In this document: piece by piece, positions 62,002 to 64,000 of the stretch | Numbering within the stretch: the stretch's first letter is position 1 | Layout: each line of letters opens with the position of its first letter | Assembly: GCA_902762505.1 (NCBI GenBank) | Contig: CACWOQ010000012.1 | Span: forward strand, 1-64,000 | DNA from: an uncultured Ruminococcus sp. | Lineage (GTDB): Bacteria > Bacillota > Clostridia > Oscillospirales > CAG-272 | DNA: 64,000 nucleotides | Direction of reading: 5' to 3' | The notes under the pieces: model-generated | The model's input: the letters and a program-made list of their open reading frames with translations, nothing else | The model's database searches: none | Told to the model about the DNA's origin: nothing | Program-made: the position numbers and the translations under genes

Positions 62002-62360
62002 GGGAGGCGGTCTGCTTTATCACGTCCGCGCTGGCGGGAATGGGCGTCGGCGGGGGCGGACTGTTTACGGTGTTTTTGTCGCTCACGGGCACGGGACAGT
62101 TGGCGGCGCAGGGAATGAATCTTTTTTCTTACGTCGCGGCGTCGGTTCCGGCTTCGTTCATCGGATACCGGAGATACGCCCCGGATATGAGGCTTACGGC
62201 GTTTCTTTCTTTCTGCGCGTGCGTCGGCTGTATGTTCGGAGCGATGGCGGCTCCTGCCGTGCCGGATAACGCGCTCCGCAGGATATACGGAGCGTTTACG
62301 GCTGCGTCAGGAATCTTTGTCCTGTTCTCCGAATCCGGCGACACCGTCGACCGGAAGTGA
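61998..62360 (+). CDS. TSUP (TauE/SafE) family transporter, half-size protein 2
   Basis: The 120-residue product has four helices with the corresponding motif GMGVGGGGLFTVFLSLTG near residue 14 and a late GSMF-like GCMFGAMAAP stretch. Together with the previous gene it makes a full eight-helix transporter. Its 3' end overlaps the convergent PII-like gene by 54 bp, so both reading frames use that DNA on opposite strands. Confidence 0.78.
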   Translation: MREAVCFITSALAGMGVGGGGLFTVFLSLTGTGQLAAQGMNLFSYVAASVPASFIGYRRYAPDMRLTAFLSFCACVGCMFGAMAAPAVPDNALRRIYGAFTAASGIFVLFSESGDTVDRK

Positions 62361-62636
62361 AAACGCTATGCCCTGACCGGGCGTGTCGAGCCCGCAGGTC
62401 GTATAAAGCGCGTGAAGTATCGCGTCGCGCAGTTCTTTTTCGGTGAGTATTATTATCACCTCTTTCTGAGGCGATACCGTCACGCCGAAGAATTTCTCCG
62501 CGTCCGCGTTGACGGTCCCGCGCGATCTGGTAACCGTGCCTCCGCGAGCGCCGGCTTTGCGCGCCGCCTCCATGGCGACCTCGCTGTAGCCTTCGTTTAT
62601 AATGCAGAATATGGCTTCGTGTTTGAATTCGCTCAT
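62307..62636 (-). CDS. PII-like (GlnB-type fold) signalling protein
   Basis: The 109-residue protein has the ferredoxin-like PII fold with ARKAGARGGTVTRSRGT near residue 27 and a PGQGIAFSLPVDGV end strand. The uridylylation tyrosine of the T-loop in enteric PII is not identifiable, so it is a PII-like member. Trimers of these bind nucleotides and regulate membrane partners. It overlaps the second PII-like gene by 4 bp; its 3' end overlaps the convergent TSUP gene by 54 bp. Confidence 0.8.
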   Translation of the reverse strand: MSEFKHEAIFCIINEGYSEVAMEAARKAGARGGTVTRSRGTVNADAEKFFGVTVSPQKEVIIILTEKELRDAILHALYTTCGLDTPGQGIAFSLPVDGVAGFGEQDKDS

Positions 62637-63016
62637 AATAACCTCTGTGTTTCTCTCTTGTCGGATAAGAACCTGTAAGCCGTCGCGCCGATCATGCTGC
62701 TGAACGGGATCGAAAACGCGATACCCGTGCCGCCCTTCACGCTTTTGAATTTCCGGGAAAGCATCGAAAGCAGCTCCGGCGCGCGCTCGGCTGAAATCAT
62801 GCTGAGTATGACGCTTTTACGGTCGTTTGCAAGACCGAGCATTTCAAGCATCTGCGATCTCGCGGTACCGTGCGCGGATAAGAAGCATTGAAGATTCGCA
62901 CCGCCGTTCTGTATCAGATCGGCGTAGAATTCCGACTTTTCACGGTCTACGATGGTTATGACGAGCTTGAGTCCGTCCGGCGATTTTACCGCGGGAGCCT
63001 GTTCGTTTTTGCTCAT
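62633..63016 (-). CDS. Second PII-like regulatory protein
   Basis: The 127-residue protein has an unconserved 13-residue start and then a PII-like ferredoxin fold: GLKLVITIVDREK, GGANLQCFLSAHGTA and KGGTGIAFSIPFSS. It parallels the next protein (109 residues) and could form mixed trimers with it. GGAGG precedes the ATG. The upstream gene encodes a DUF1538 membrane protein 12 bp away, the probable target. Confidence 0.75.
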   Translation of the reverse strand: MSKNEQAPAVKSPDGLKLVITIVDREKSEFYADLIQNGGANLQCFLSAHGTARSQMLEMLGLANDRKSVILSMISAERAPELLSMLSRKFKSVKGGTGIAFSIPFSSMIGATAYRFLSDKRETQRLL

Positions 63017-63028
63017 ATCATACCTCCG

Positions 63029-64000
63029 TTACATGAATTCGATGATCTGCTCGTCGTCGGCCGACAGGATCTTCGCCATGGCGCGGCGGGATCTGAGCCG
63101 CTCCGCCGTTACGGCGCGGAAGCCGAGGAGCTGGATCGTGATAAGAGGAGTCATGGCGACCATCGCAACGACGCCGAACGCGTCGAACGGGATCTTTGAA
63201 ACGTCCTGGACTGTCGCGCACGCGCCGACGGCGAACGGCAGGATGAAGCTTGAGGTCAAAGGACCGCTGGCGACTCCGCCGGAGTCGAACGCTATCGCCG
63301 TGTAAACTCCGGGAACGAGCAGTGAAAGCCCGAGCGAGAGGATGTAACCCGGAATTATATAATAAAGGATACTGAAATCGAAGATGATCCTTATCATCGA
63401 AAGCGCGACGGATATGCCTACGCCGACGGACAGCGCGATCATCATGGAGCGCTTGCTGACGGCGCCGCCGGTCACCTGCTCGACCTGGTTGTTGAGCACG
63501 TGTACCGCGGGCTCGGCGAGGACCGTAGCCATACCGGTGATGAATCCGAACACAACGAGTAAAGCGGGGTGGCTGCCCGTCGAAAGCTCGGTGCCGAGCT
63601 TGAAGCCGACCGGCATGAAGCCTATCTTTACCGCGGTCATGAATATCACGAGCCCGACGAAGGTGTAAAGTATCCCGAGAACTATCTGAGACAGCTTTTT
63701 CGCCGGAAGCTTCAGCACCGTGAACTGAAGGATGAAGAAGAATACGGAGATGAGAACGAGCGCAGCGGCGACCTCCTTCACCGTGTCAAGCAGCGTGTGA
63801 AGGACCTGCACGCCGATCTTCGACGAAACGGAATAATCCGGCAGCTCATATCTGAAGCCGCCCGTCGAAAACGCGCCGATCATGACGACGGCGAGCACGG
63901 GACCAACGGAGCACATGGCGATGGAGCCGAAATTGTTTTCCGCCCCCTTGCTTCGCCCGACGGATGAAGCTATGCCGATACCGAGCGACATGATGAACGG
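63029..64000 (-). CDS. DUF1538-family membrane protein (5' end outside window)
   Basis: The frame is open to the window edge; at least 324 residues are visible of an expected longer polytopic protein. It has about nine hydrophobic helices, repeated glycine-rich re-entrant segments (FGFITGMATVLAEPAVHVL, GYILSLGLSLLVPGVYTAIAFDSGGVASGPLT) and ends with an acidic tail (SADDEQIIEFM). DUF1538 proteins are of unknown function and are commonly followed by PII-like genes, as here. They may be regulated transporters; the substrate is not known. Confidence 0.85.
   Translation of the reverse strand, partial: PFIMSLGIGIASSVGRSKGAENNFGSIAMCSVGPVLAVVMIGAFSTGGFRYELPDYSVSSKIGVQVLHTLLDTVKEVAAALVLISVFFFILQFTVLKLPAKKLSQIVLGILYTFVGLVIFMTAVKIGFMPVGFKLGTELSTGSHPALLVVFGFITGMATVLAEPAVHVLNNQVEQVTGGAVSKRSMMIALSVGVGISVALSMIRIIFDFSILYYIIPGYILSLGLSLLVPGVYTAIAFDSGGVASGPLTSSFILPFAVGACATVQDVSKIPFDAFGVVAMVAMTPLITIQLLGFRAVTAERLRSRRAMAKILSADDEQIIEFM

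Overview
The window looks like chromosome from a moderately GC-rich Gram-positive anaerobe of the class Clostridia, most likely an uncultured gut-type lineage; the genus cannot be named from sequence alone. Pointers are the L7Ae-like gene, rpsL, rpsG, fusA, tuf order, an FMN riboswitch ahead of the ECF substrate-binding protein RibU, AGGAGG-type ribosome binding sites, consensus TTGACA-N17-TATAAT promoters, two oxygen-sensitive-type radical SAM enzymes, Trk/Ktr potassium uptake, MltG/DacF/UppP/FtsK envelope genes and many lipoproteins. Genes are tightly packed, often with 4-bp ATGA overlaps. No tRNA, rRNA, CRISPR array, transposase gene or prophage was seen, and no stretch over 300 bp lacks a gene.

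Left part (1-15.9 kb): the tail of a probable amidohydrolase; an arabinose/fucose isomerase-like enzyme, an archaeal-type triosephosphate isomerase relative and a YjbQ protein in a row; a UvrA2-type ABC protein, a PHP phosphoesterase and a serine hydrolase; a small flavodoxin-like protein; an Ig-repeat surface protein followed by a palindromic repeat array that splits a terminator; a sialate O-acetylesterase-family lipoprotein gene interrupted by one in-frame TGA; a PflA-like radical SAM protein; a second serine hydrolase; and a wall-anchored protein with a GDPD-like domain that has lost its catalytic residues.

Translation block and neighbours (15.9-33.0 kb): L7Ae-like, rpsL, rpsG, fusA, tuf; riboswitch-ribU; a lipoprotein; an AraC regulator divergent from an oxidoreductase/deacetylase-like pair across a compact operator region; NamZ muramidase; a LuxE-LuxC acyl-reduction pair coupled to a GH43 gene; an MscS channel and a one-TM exported protein.

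Middle (33.0-45.5 kb): a minus-strand operon with two interleaved K+ uptake systems (trkA, ktrB, ktrA, trkH), a sugar isomerase-like protein and a NapH-like ferredoxin; an anSME-like radical SAM gene whose 3' end lies in a 122-bp MITE-like element; and, convergent to it, a three-gene operon of a VTC-type polyphosphate polymerase, a DUF4956 membrane protein and a large lamin-tail/CotH-kinase lipoprotein. This trio is the best candidate for a poorly described system, plausibly making polyphosphate and linking it to a surface kinase.

Right part (45.5-64 kb): an operon of YhaO/YhaN-like nuclease components, RsmG, RibF and a DacF-type carboxypeptidase; a phosphoribosyltransferase, threonine aldolase, small membrane protein and phosphoesterase; a minus-strand operon of UppP, FtsK, DJ-1/PfpI, 5-formyl-THF cyclo-ligase, CPBP protease and MltG; a TSUP transporter encoded as two half-size genes; and two PII-like proteins downstream of a DUF1538 membrane protein that runs off the window.
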